Origin: Spongiactinospora gelatinilytica
Lineage (GTDB): Bacteria > Actinomycetota > Actinomycetes > Streptosporangiales > Streptosporangiaceae
NCBI RefSeq assembly: GCF_003236385.1
Contig: NZ_POUA01000012.1
Location: 1-48,189, forward strand
DNA length: 48,189 nt
Direction: 5' to 3'
Both the position numbers and the translations under genes were made by a program. Within the stretch, counting starts at the first letter, position 1, and each line of letters starts with the position of its first letter. A model generated the notes under the pieces. That model had not been told where the DNA came from. It saw nothing but the letters and a program-made list of their open reading frames with translations, and did not search any database. Shown here in pieces: positions 40,482 to 48,169 of this stretch.

Positions 40482-40513
40482 GGGGGCGGCGAAACGGCCG
40501 TTTCGCCGCCCCC
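40482..40513. terminator. Perfect 32-base palindrome after the peroxiredoxin gene
   Basis: GGGGGCGGCGAAACGG is immediately followed by its own reverse complement. It lies 22 bases past the peroxiredoxin stop and upstream of the importer operators, so it insulates the two transcription units. No T-tract is present on the minus strand side. Confidence 0.7.
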
Positions 40514-40534
40514 AGGGGGGGTGGGGAAGGAAGG

Positions 40535-41191
40535 TCAGTCGGCGGCGGCGCGGATCTCGCGCACGGCTCGCAGGGCTTCGCCGGGTTCCATCCGGGTCCG
40601 GTAGTTCATCGTCACGTGCCGGGCCCGCACGATGCCGGTGGAGTCCAGCACGAACGTCGCGGGCACCGGCAGGCTCCACCGGCCGTCGGGCTGCTGGCGG
40701 GCGAGTGCGGCGGCGGTGGCGTCCAGCAGATGCGGTTTGATCTTCTCGGGCAGCTCGAACTTCACCCGGTAGGCCGCCATCACCTCCTGCTCGGCGTCGG
40801 ACAGCACGTCATAGGCCAGGTCGTGCTTTTCCTGCATGGACAGCGCGTCATCCGGCAACTGGGGGCTCACCGCCATCAGCCGCGCCCCCGCCTCCTGGAA
40901 CTCGTGCAGAACCGCCTGGTAGGCGGCCAGTTCAAGGTTGCAGTACGGGCACCACGAGCCGCGATAGAAGATCACGACGACCGGCCCCTCCGCGAGCCGG
41001 TCCGAAAGCCGTATTTTGGATCCCAACGCGTTGGGCAGCACGAAGTCGGGGGCCTTCTCTCCGATCTCCAGCCCCGGGACTAGGCCGGCGGCCTCGATCT
41101 CGGCGAACGCCTCGTTGATGGCCTGCTTGGCCTCCTCGGGCCGCTGTACCGACGCGGCCTTGGCGGCGAGGATCTCGTTGAGCGATTGCAC
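40535..41191 (-). CDS. AhpC/TSA-type peroxiredoxin
   Basis: A 218-residue redoxin. The thioredoxin-like core carries the active site FYRGSWCPYCNLELAAYQ with Cys81 and Cys84. A helical N-terminal extension (LNEILAAKAASVQRPEEAKQ) and IGEKAPDFVLPNALGSKIRL precede it. The CPYC spacing differs from typical 2-Cys AhpC and fits the subgroup of redoxin-like peroxiredoxins. GTG 41191 follows GGAGATGATGCC. Operators of the island lie 16 bases upstream, so peroxide defence appears co-regulated with the oxygenases. It is divergent from the alpha/beta hydrolase operon. Confidence 0.88.
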   Translation of the reverse strand: MQSLNEILAAKAASVQRPEEAKQAINEAFAEIEAAGLVPGLEIGEKAPDFVLPNALGSKIRLSDRLAEGPVVVIFYRGSWCPYCNLELAAYQAVLHEFQEAGARLMAVSPQLPDDALSMQEKHDLAYDVLSDAEQEVMAAYRVKFELPEKIKPHLLDATAAALARQQPDGRWSLPVPATFVLDSTGIVRARHVTMNYRTRMEPGEALRAVREIRAAAD

Positions 41192-41205
41192 GGCATCATC
41201 TCCTT

Positions 41206-41239
41206 AACCGTTATCCGGTTGCCATGTTCGTAGTTCGAG
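41206..41239 (-). promoter_or_regulatory. Paired operator upstream of the peroxiredoxin gene
   Basis: AACCG-TTATC-CGGTT (41206-41220) contains core CGTTATCCG at 41209-41217. A second core, CGTAGTTCG (41229-41237), is exactly 20 bp away. Confidence 0.6.
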
Positions 41240-41315
41240 CGCTTGTGTTAGGCGCATCCTCGGAAGCCACCCGGGCCACTGTCAAGACGCCAGGGGGTGC
41301 GCTAGGGTGAACGTT

Positions 41316-41349
41316 ACCGATATATGGTGAGCTTAACCGTTAATCGAAC
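41316..41349 (+). promoter_or_regulatory. Paired operator upstream of the hydrolase operon
   Basis: ACCGATATATGGT (41316-41328) and ACCGTTAATCGAAC (41336-41349) have cores CGATATATG and CGTTAATCG exactly 20 bp apart, ending 21 bases before the hydrolase ATG. Confidence 0.65.
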
Positions 41350-41369
41350 GCAGGTGAGGTGGTCGGAAC

Positions 41370-42512
41370 ATGGCTGAGCGGGAGCTGCTCACCGTCCCCA
41401 TCGGGACGGCGGCCGCGGCCTCGGAGGTCTACTCCGGGGTGGCGCGGATGGCCGGGGTCTTGTGGTGCTCGCGGGTACGCGCGCACCCCGGACGGCGCGC
41501 CGACACCGCCGTGGTGGTGGTCCACCCCTCCTCCAACTTCCTCGGCCACTACGCGCTCGGCGCATGGGCCGAGCGCGGCGTGGACGCGGTGGCCATGACG
41601 ACCCGCTACCTCGGCAACGACTCGGTGCTGCTGCTGGAGAACTGCGTGCTCGACATCGCCTCCGTCATCACCCACCTGCGCGCCGAGGGATACGAAAAGG
41701 TCGTCCTGGTCGGCAACTCCGGCGGCGGCGGCCTGGTCGCCCTCTACCAGGAGCAGGCCCGCCACCCCAGCATCACCGCCGCCCCCTACGGCGGCGGCCC
41801 CGACCTCACCAAGGCCCACCTGCCGCCGGCCGACGCCCTGGTCATGCTGATGGCCCACCCCGGCCGGGCCAACCTGCTGGTCGAATGGCTCGACCCCGCG
41901 GTACGCGACGAGGACGACCCCTTCGACCGCGACCCCGAGCTGGACATGTTCGCCGCGCACAACGGCCCCCCGTACGCGGAGGAATGGCTGGTCCGCTACC
42001 GCGCCGCGCAGCGGGCGCGCAACGAGCGGATCACCGACTCGGTGATCGCCAAGCTGTACGAGCTGGCCGAGCGCGGCGACGGCAAGGTCACCGACCTGCC
42101 CATCAGAATTCACGCCACCTGCGCCGACCCGCGCAACGTGGACCTGTCCATCGACCCGTCCGACCGCGCGCCCGGCACCCTGTGGGGCGAGCCGTACGAG
42201 GCGAATCTGCGGCCCACCACCCTCGGCCACCTGACCAGCCTGCGCTCCTGGCTGTCACAGTGGTCCATCCGCACCTCGCACGGCGACGGCCCGGCCCGGC
42301 TCGCGTCCGTGGACGTCCCCGTGTACGTCATCTACGGCACCGCCGACCAGGCGTGCTTCCCCTCCCATGCCCGCCAGTTGCACGACGCGGTCCCGCACGA
42401 CAACAAACTGCTCACCGCGGTGGAGGGCGGCCGTCACTACCTCAACGGCCAGCCCGAACTCACCGCCGTCATGGCCGACGCCCTGATCGGCTGGATCGGG
42501 AAGGTCCTGTGA
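41370..42512 (+). CDS. Alpha/beta hydrolase
   Basis: A 380-residue hydrolase. The nucleophile elbow is VLVGNSGGGGLVALYQEQAR, with Ser within GNSGGG. An early strand-loop, AVVVVHPSSNFLGHYALGAW, could form the oxyanion hole. The late segments VPVYVIYGTADQACFPSHAR (acid Asp) and VEGGRHYLNGQPEL (catalytic His) complete the triad. A long cap insertion of about 120 residues (240-570 bases into the gene) distinguishes it. Esters or carbon-carbon bonds of a ring-cleavage product are possible substrates. It leads an operon with an enolase-superfamily enzyme (GTGA overlap) and an MBL-fold protein, under paired operators. Confidence 0.85.
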   Translation: MAERELLTVPIGTAAAASEVYSGVARMAGVLWCSRVRAHPGRRADTAVVVVHPSSNFLGHYALGAWAERGVDAVAMTTRYLGNDSVLLLENCVLDIASVITHLRAEGYEKVVLVGNSGGGGLVALYQEQARHPSITAAPYGGGPDLTKAHLPPADALVMLMAHPGRANLLVEWLDPAVRDEDDPFDRDPELDMFAAHNGPPYAEEWLVRYRAAQRARNERITDSVIAKLYELAERGDGKVTDLPIRIHATCADPRNVDLSIDPSDRAPGTLWGEPYEANLRPTTLGHLTSLRSWLSQWSIRTSHGDGPARLASVDVPVYVIYGTADQACFPSHARQLHDAVPHDNKLLTAVEGGRHYLNGQPELTAVMADALIGWIGKVL

Positions 42513-43594
42513 GCCGCCCGACGATCACCGGCCTGAGCACGTCCTGGGTGCGCGTCCCGCTCGGCGCGGGGCGCGGCGGCTCCGGTGCCACCCAGGTCGA
42601 CCTGCTGCACGTCACCCTCACCGACGACGAAGGCGCCACCGGCACCGGCTTCACCTACGCCCTGACCGGGGGTGCCGAGGCGCTGTATGCCCTGCTCACC
42701 GGCCTGATCAAGGAGAAGGCCGAGGGCACCGAGCTGGACGCCTGGCCGCGCCGCTGGCACGAGATCGCCGCCGCGACCCGCAGGCTGGGCAAGGGCGTGG
42801 CGCTGCCCGCGCTGTCGGCCGCCGACATCGCCGTATGGGACCTGCGCGCCCGCCGCGCCGGGCTGCCCCTCTACCGGTTCATCGGCGCGCACACCGACAC
42901 CGTTCCGGTGTACGGCAGCGGCCGCTCCACCCACGCGATGTCGGTGGAGGAGCTGATCGAAGGCTCGCGCACGTACGTCGCCGAGGGCTACGACGCGGTG
43001 AAGCTGCGGGTGGGCGCCCGGCGCGCGGAGGAGGACGTCGCCCGGGTACGGGCCGTGCGCGAGGCCCTGGGCGACGACCTGCGGATCATGGTGGACTGCA
43101 ACGAGCGGCTGGACCTGCCCACCGCCGTGTGGCTCGGCCGCCGCCTGGACGACCTGGGCGTCTACTGGATGGAAGAGCCGCTGCCCGCCGATGACCTGGC
43201 AGGGCACGCCCAGCTCGCCACCCGCCAGGGCGTCCCCATCGCGGTCGGCGAGCACCTGCACGGCCGTCACGAGTTCGCGCACTACCTGCGCGAGGGCGCC
43301 GCGTCCGTGCTTCAGCCCGACGTGCCGCTGTGCGGCGGCGTCACCGAGTGGCTGCGGATCAGCGCGGTGGCCGAGGTGTTCGGCGCCGTGCTCACCCCGC
43401 ACTTCCTGCCGGAACTGCACGTCAACCTGGCGGCGGCCGTCCCCAACTGCGCCTACATCGAGCACTTCCCGCTGATCGACGAGGTGCTCGCCGAGACGCT
43501 GCCGATCAGCGGAGGCGTGGCGGCCCCGCCGGACCGCCCCGGCCACGGCATGCTGTGGGACACCGCCGCGCTGGACCGCCTGCGGCACGCCTGA
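42509..43594 (+). CDS. Mandelate racemase/muconate cycloisomerase-family enzyme
   Basis: A 361-residue enolase-superfamily member. The catalytic base motif is Lys165-x-Arg167 in YDAVKLRVGAR. Metal ligands are Asp196 (IMVDCNE), Glu222 (YWMEEPLP) and Glu248 (AVGEHLH). The Asp271/His298 dyad (VLQPDVPLCGG and LTPHFLPELH) places it in the mandelate racemase subgroup rather than the muconate-lactonising subgroup. Likely reactions are acid-sugar-like dehydration or racemisation next to a carboxylate. GTG 42509 overlaps the hydrolase stop. In this island it may process a hydroxy-acid formed after ring cleavage (inference). Confidence 0.88.
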   Translation: MSRPTITGLSTSWVRVPLGAGRGGSGATQVDLLHVTLTDDEGATGTGFTYALTGGAEALYALLTGLIKEKAEGTELDAWPRRWHEIAAATRRLGKGVALPALSAADIAVWDLRARRAGLPLYRFIGAHTDTVPVYGSGRSTHAMSVEELIEGSRTYVAEGYDAVKLRVGARRAEEDVARVRAVREALGDDLRIMVDCNERLDLPTAVWLGRRLDDLGVYWMEEPLPADDLAGHAQLATRQGVPIAVGEHLHGRHEFAHYLREGAASVLQPDVPLCGGVTEWLRISAVAEVFGAVLTPHFLPELHVNLAAAVPNCAYIEHFPLIDEVLAETLPISGGVAAPPDRPGHGMLWDTAALDRLRHA

Positions 43595-43623
43595 GCAACC
43601 ACCACAAAGACGAGGAGCACACA

Positions 43624-44580
43624 GTGTCCAAGCCATTCGCCTCCACCGCCGACACCGAGGAAAAGCCCGAGATCCTGGAGGTCCTGGCCGACGGCGTGTA
43701 CGCCCTGACCACGGGCGGCGACCCCAACGTGGGCGCCATCGAAGGAGAGGACTTCCTGGTCTGCTTCGAGGCCCGCGCCACCCCGGTGATGGCCAGGCGC
43801 TGGCTTGAGCAGTTGCGCGAGCACACCGACAAGCCGGTCAGGTACCTGGTCCTTTCGCACTACCACGCGGTACGCGTGCTCGGCGCCGCCGGATTCGACG
43901 CGCAGGAGATCATCACGCACACCGAGACCCGGCGGCTCATCACCGAGCGCGGCAAGGAGGACTGGGACGTCGAGTTCGGCCGGATGCCGCGGCTGTTCGC
44001 CGGCCACGAGACCATCCCCGGCCTCACCTGGCCCACCGTCACCTTCGACGACCACCTGTCGATCGAACTGGGCGGCGACCGCGGCACCGTCGAACTGGCC
44101 TGGGGCGGCAACGGGCACACCTCCGGCGACATCTACGCCTACGTGCCCAAGTCCAAGGTCCTGTTCGCCGGTGACCTGGTGGAGAACGGCTCGGCCGTCT
44201 ACACCGGCGACGCCTACCACCAGGAGTGGATGACCACCACGCTCGACCGGGTCAAGGCGCTCGACGTGGACATCCTCGTCGGCGGCCGCGGCGAGATCGC
44301 CCACGGCCGCGCCGCCTCCCAGCGCGCCATCGAGCTGACCCGGGAGTTCCTCAGCACGCTGATGGGCGCGGTGCAGAAGATCAAGACGCGCGGCGGCACG
44401 GTCGAGCAGGCATATGTAGCGGCCCGCGAGGCCCTGCTGCCCGTCTACGGCGGCATGCCGGTGTTCGAGCACGCCATGGTCTTCGACACCTGGCGCGCCT
44501 GGGAAGAACTCGATGGAAGCGGCCCGGGCATCTGGACCCCGCAGCGCGACCGCGAGGTCTGGGACCGACTGACCGGCTGA
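43624..44580 (+). CDS. Metallo-beta-lactamase-fold protein with altered metal motif
   Basis: A 318-residue MBL-fold hydrolase. The canonical HxHxDH reads LSHYHAVRVLG, so His79 and His81 remain but Asp and the third His are Val83 and Arg84. GGNGHTSGD gives His165 and LFAGDLVENG gives Asp184. It therefore keeps the ligands of only one zinc site plus the bridging Asp. I believe sequences with HYHAVR form a recurring subgroup, so activity with a single metal is possible. It may hydrolyse a lactone or thioester of the pathway. GTG 43624 follows GAGGAGCACACA, 29 bases after the enolase-superfamily gene: same operon. Confidence 0.82.
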   Translation: MSKPFASTADTEEKPEILEVLADGVYALTTGGDPNVGAIEGEDFLVCFEARATPVMARRWLEQLREHTDKPVRYLVLSHYHAVRVLGAAGFDAQEIITHTETRRLITERGKEDWDVEFGRMPRLFAGHETIPGLTWPTVTFDDHLSIELGGDRGTVELAWGGNGHTSGDIYAYVPKSKVLFAGDLVENGSAVYTGDAYHQEWMTTTLDRVKALDVDILVGGRGEIAHGRAASQRAIELTREFLSTLMGAVQKIKTRGGTVEQAYVAAREALLPVYGGMPVFEHAMVFDTWRAWEELDGSGPGIWTPQRDREVWDRLTG

Positions 44581-44596
44581 AGACGGCGCGGGCCGC

Positions 44597-45595
44597 TCAG
44601 GGCGTCTGGCGGGGCAGGCCGGGCGGGTTGATCTCCGACTTGGGGATCGCCTCGTTGGCCAGCCCCCAGCGGTCGAGCACCTGCGCGTACTTCCCGTTCT
44701 CGATGACGGTCGCCAGCGCCTCCTGCAGCGGCCCGACCAGCCCGTTGCCCTTCTTGGTCATGGCCGCGATGAGCCCCTGCAGGTCCGGCCCGGCCCCGGA
44801 GAACGTGCCCACCAGCCGGGAGTCGCCGCTGACGGCGATGTTGTAGGCGAGCGTCGGGTTGGGCCCGAAGTACGCCTGGACCCGGCCGGACTTCAGCGCC
44901 AGCAGCACATCGCCGTACTTCTCGTAGTAAAGGATCTCCGCGGGCTTGCGGCCGGCGGCCGTGTTCTGCCGGTCCCAGTCCAGCAGCACCTTCTCCTGGT
45001 TGGTGCCGGCGCCGACCGAGACGCGCAGCCCGGCGATGTCGGCGGGCTCGGCGATCTTCTTGATCGGGCTGTTCGCGGCGACCTGCCAGGCGAGCTGGTC
45101 GATCCGGTAGGTGGCGAAGTCGTAGATGTCCTTGCGCTCCTCGGTGACGGTGACGTTGTTGAACACCGCCTCGTACTTGCCGGACTTGGCCGCCAGGAAC
45201 AGGTCCTCCCAGGAGGTGTTCTCCGGAGCCAGCTCCAGGCCGAGCACGTCGGCCACGAGCTGGGCGATGTCGGTCTCCACCCCGATCACCGTGGTGTCGT
45301 CGGTGGCCGGGAACACCAGGGGCGGGGTGCCCTCGCCGTTGCAGCCCGATGTCCTCGGGCACCTTGGCCGCGATGGCGGCGACCTTCTCGGCGCGGATAT
45401 CTCGGCGGCGTAGGCGGCCTGGTGCAGGGCCAGCCCGAGCGCCGCCGCGGTCAGAGGCGTGATCAGGTCCATGGTGCCGAAGTCGAAGAACTCCGGCCCG
45501 AACGGCACGCCGACCGACAGCCGGGGGTACAGCAGTGCCAGGTTGTACCAGAACAGCAGTTGCAAGATGAGCGGCACCGACCGGAACAGCCACAC
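44597..45595 (-). pseudogene. Chimeric ABC permease/solute-binding protein pseudogene
   Basis: The first 65 residues are a piece of a polar amino acid ABC permease (LILQLLFWYNLALLYPRLSV, ALGLALHQAAYAAEI), lacking its start and C-terminus. After a short out-of-frame stretch the rest is a family 3 solute-binding protein (GEGTPPLVFPATDDTTVIGV, YEAVFNNVTVTEERKDIYDF, YFGPNPTLAYNIAVSGDSRL, IENGKYAQVLDRWGLANEAI) without signal peptide. Around 45340-45400 another frame reads RAEKVAAIAAKVPEDI, the expected mature N-terminus, so an indel lies near 45345. A deletion fused two neighbouring transporter genes. It is convergent with the MBL-fold gene and overlaps no active operon. Confidence 0.75.
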
Positions 45596-45609
45596 GTCAC
45601 AGCCGCACG

Positions 45610-46500
45610 ATGTCCCACTCCCAGGTGGGATTGGTGATGAGGGCGCTGGCGACCATCGCCAGCGCCACGAGCGGTTCGGCGGTGGTGTTCACCAACGACG
45701 GGTTCATGCTGACCAACGCCCGCGTGGTGGGCAGGTCCCGGGCGGGGACCATCGCCTTCGCCGACGGCGCCTCGGGCGACTTCGAGGTGGTCGGGACCGA
45801 CCCGCTGTCGGACCTGGCCGTGGTGCGGGCCGAAGGCGCCACGCCCGAGCCCGCGGTGCTCGGCGACAGCGACGGCCTGGTCGTCGGGCAGTGGGTGGTG
45901 GCGGTCGGCAATCCGCTCGGGCTGACCGGCTCGGTGACCGCGGGCGTGGTGTCGGCGCTCGGCCGGTCGCTGCCCGCGCGCAGCGGCTCGGCCGTACGCC
46001 TGATCGAGGACGTCATCCAGACCGACGCGGCGCTCAACCCCGGCGACTCCGGCGGCGCGCTGGCCGACGCCGAGGGCAAGGTGGTCGGGATCAACACCGC
46101 GGTGGCCGGCGTCGGGCTGGGGCTGGCCGTGCCGGTGAACACCATAACGCGTTCGATCATCGCCACGCTGATGCGCGACGGCCGGGTCCGCCGCGCCTAC
46201 CTCGGGCTGGTCGCCTCGCCCGCGCCGCTGCCCGACCACCTGCACCGCCGTACCGGACGGAGTACGGCGCTGCGGGTGATGGAGGTGGTGCCGGGCAGCC
46301 CGGCCGCACGGGCCGGACCGCGCGCGGGCGACCTGGTGCTGAACGCCGGAGGGCAGGCGGTCGATGACGCGCAGAGCCTGCAACGGCTGATGTTCGCCGA
46401 GACCATCGGCCGCCCGTTGCCGATCACCGTGCTGCGCAACGGCGCCCTGGTGGACGTGATCGCCGAGCCGGTGGAACTGGGGCCGCTGTCACAGCTCTGA
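45610..46500 (+). CDS. HtrA/DegP-like protein lacking the catalytic His
   Basis: A 296-residue trypsin-fold plus PDZ protein. SGSAVVFTNDGFMLTNARVV is the block that should contain TNAHVV; the catalytic His is Arg38 (codon CGC at 45721-45723). Asp68 (PLSDLAVVRAE) and Ser147 (NPGDSGGAL) are present. A PDZ domain occupies about 200-290 (YLGLVASPAPLPDHL, VVPGSPAARAGPRAGDLVL). There is no signal peptide or membrane anchor, and the start lies next to the ABC chimera, so the N-terminus may be lost. It is probably a pseudoenzyme or a decaying gene; the open frame and PDZ are otherwise well kept. Confidence 0.75.
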   Translation: MSHSQVGLVMRALATIASATSGSAVVFTNDGFMLTNARVVGRSRAGTIAFADGASGDFEVVGTDPLSDLAVVRAEGATPEPAVLGDSDGLVVGQWVVAVGNPLGLTGSVTAGVVSALGRSLPARSGSAVRLIEDVIQTDAALNPGDSGGALADAEGKVVGINTAVAGVGLGLAVPVNTITRSIIATLMRDGRVRRAYLGLVASPAPLPDHLHRRTGRSTALRVMEVVPGSPAARAGPRAGDLVLNAGGQAVDDAQSLQRLMFAETIGRPLPITVLRNGALVDVIAEPVELGPLSQL

Positions 46501-47949
46501 GGCGGCGGGCCCGGCCGGCAGCCGCGGCCGGGACCGGCCCGCGCCGGACACCGGCTCGGGCCGGGGCTGCTCGGCCGCCGCCGCGCCGGGCTCGTGACCG
46601 AGGTCCGGGGAGGCGGCGGCCCTGCGCTTGTCGAGCAGCTTGACCAGCAGTTCCTCCCACTGCTCGCCGATCACCGAGCCGTCGTACTTCTGCACCGTCG
46701 CCAGAGCGGCCCGGCCGAGGCGGTGGCGCAGTTCCTCGTCCTCGATCACCTCGCACAGCCGCTCGGCCAGGGTCTCGGGAGTGCGCGGCTTGACCATCAG
46801 CGCGTCGTGCCGGTCGGTCAGCATCTCGCGCGGCCCGTGCGGGGAGTCGAAGCTGACGATGGCCAGGCCCTTGCTCATCGCCTCCAGGATCGTCAGGGAG
46901 AAGCCCTCGTGCCGGGAGGTCATCGCGAAGATCGACGCCTCCTGCAGCGCCGGGCCGACGTCGGAGACCGGACCCATCAGGAACGCGCTGTCGCTCAGCC
47001 CGCGATCACGGATGTCGGCGGCGAGGTTGTCCTGCTGGTTGCCCGCGCCGTAGATGCTCAACGTCCAGTCCGGATGGGCGGCGGCGACCTGCTCCCAGGC
47101 GGCCAGCAGCTTGTGGAAGCCCTTGACCCTGGTCAGCCGGCCCAGCGCCACGACGGTCTTGCTCGTGAGGGTGGACGGCCCGCCGGACAGCGGCGGCAGC
47201 GAGTTGGGGATGCGGGTCAGCACCCGCGGCTTGCGGCGCAGCGCCGTACGGTAGTCGGAAAGGTCGGCCTTGGTCAGGGCGACCAGCGCGTCCAGCCGGG
47301 GGTAACGCCGTTTGAGCAGCGCCTGCACGGGCTCGGCGTGGCTGCTCAGGCCGACGTGCTCCTGCCCGATGGTGATGGCCCCCGGGTGGGTGAAGCGGGC
47401 GGTGACGAGGTTGAGGCCCGGGCGGGTGGCGATCACGACGCCGGACGTCTGCCTGCGCAGGTAGCGGACCAGGAGCAGGTCGGTCCACAAGGTGAAGCGG
47501 TGGGCGGCGGCCTCCTCCTTCGGGATCAGCCTGCTCGGCCTGCTCGACAGCAGGCGGCGCAGCGGCCCCCCCGGGCCATCGCCCAGGCGATCGTCGAGGT
47601 AGCTGATCCGGACCCCTTCCGGAATGGCGAAGAAAGGCTCCTCCGCCTCGCGCAGAACGCTGACGATCTCGACGTCGTGCGTGGCCGCGAGCTGCCCCGC
47701 CAGGTTGATGACCGTCCTGATGGTCCCGCCCATGCCGTTGGCGTGTAGCAGCAAAATCCGGATGTCGCGAATCTGCGGCGGCGGGGCCTTTCGCGCCCGG
47801 CGCCTGTCGGCCGCCTCCAGCAGACGTACCGCCCCCCGCGCAATAGCTTTGCGCACAGCCGGAAACCCCCTCTTCTCATGGACCACCGCGTCCCCCTTCC
47901 GGTACACGGCGGGCTGAAACATCAGCCGGGGTGATTTCCGTATCACCAC
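46489..47949 (-). CDS. GT4-family glycosyltransferase
   Basis: A 486-residue retaining GT-B glycosyltransferase. The N-terminal acceptor domain has ILLLHANGMGGTIRTVINLA (Gly-rich loop, about 65-84). The donor domain starts VALGRLTRVKGFHKLLAAWE and carries the E-x7-E motif in SRHEGFSLTILEAMSKGLAI. SFDSPHGPREMLTDRHDALM then contacts the nucleotide sugar. The last 50 residues are a disordered tail. Related proteins build teichoic-acid-like or capsular glycopolymers (for example TagE/poly(glycerol-phosphate) glucosyltransferases). GTG 47949 follows GCAGGACG. Its stop overlaps the end of the HtrA-like gene by 12 bases on the opposite strand. Confidence 0.87.
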   Translation of the reverse strand: MVIRKSPRLMFQPAVYRKGDAVVHEKRGFPAVRKAIARGAVRLLEAADRRRARKAPPPQIRDIRILLLHANGMGGTIRTVINLAGQLAATHDVEIVSVLREAEEPFFAIPEGVRISYLDDRLGDGPGGPLRRLLSSRPSRLIPKEEAAAHRFTLWTDLLLVRYLRRQTSGVVIATRPGLNLVTARFTHPGAITIGQEHVGLSSHAEPVQALLKRRYPRLDALVALTKADLSDYRTALRRKPRVLTRIPNSLPPLSGGPSTLTSKTVVALGRLTRVKGFHKLLAAWEQVAAAHPDWTLSIYGAGNQQDNLAADIRDRGLSDSAFLMGPVSDVGPALQEASIFAMTSRHEGFSLTILEAMSKGLAIVSFDSPHGPREMLTDRHDALMVKPRTPETLAERLCEVIEDEELRHRLGRAALATVQKYDGSVIGEQWEELLVKLLDKRRAAASPDLGHEPGAAAAEQPRPEPVSGAGRSRPRLPAGPAASEL

Positions 47950-48136
47950 CGTCCTGCCGAAAACCGAAATGCCGGACTAGAACGAGAACCCCCCGAACCG
48001 TCCTGCGATTCATTAGACGCTTTGCGGTAGGGAAAACGTTGCTTTGCCGTCACAGAACCTCGCTAGGTGATCGGGCCGGGACGCACGGAGATCACATGCG
48101 GGCATGACGGGGCCCGGAGGCGGGTGTGAAGCGGGC
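47950..48136. promoter_or_regulatory. Upstream region of the glycosyltransferase gene
   Basis: No gene is seen. The segment 47960-48060 is AT-richer (gaaaaccgaaatgcc, attagacgctttgcgg) and probably holds the leftward promoter. Confidence 0.4.
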
Positions 48137-48169
48137 GGCCGCCCTCGGCTTGGGAAGCCGAGGGCGGCC
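48137..48169. terminator. Terminator hairpin at the right end
   Basis: GGCCGCCCTCGGCTT and AAGCCGAGGGCGGCC form a perfect 15-bp stem with a GGG loop. It probably ends a leftward gene lying beyond the window. Confidence 0.7.

Noticed and set aside
45463-46383. Minus-strand frame opposite the HtrA-like gene
   Set aside because: The plus strand carries recognisable protease and PDZ motifs; the minus translation is Arg/Gly/His-rich shadow.
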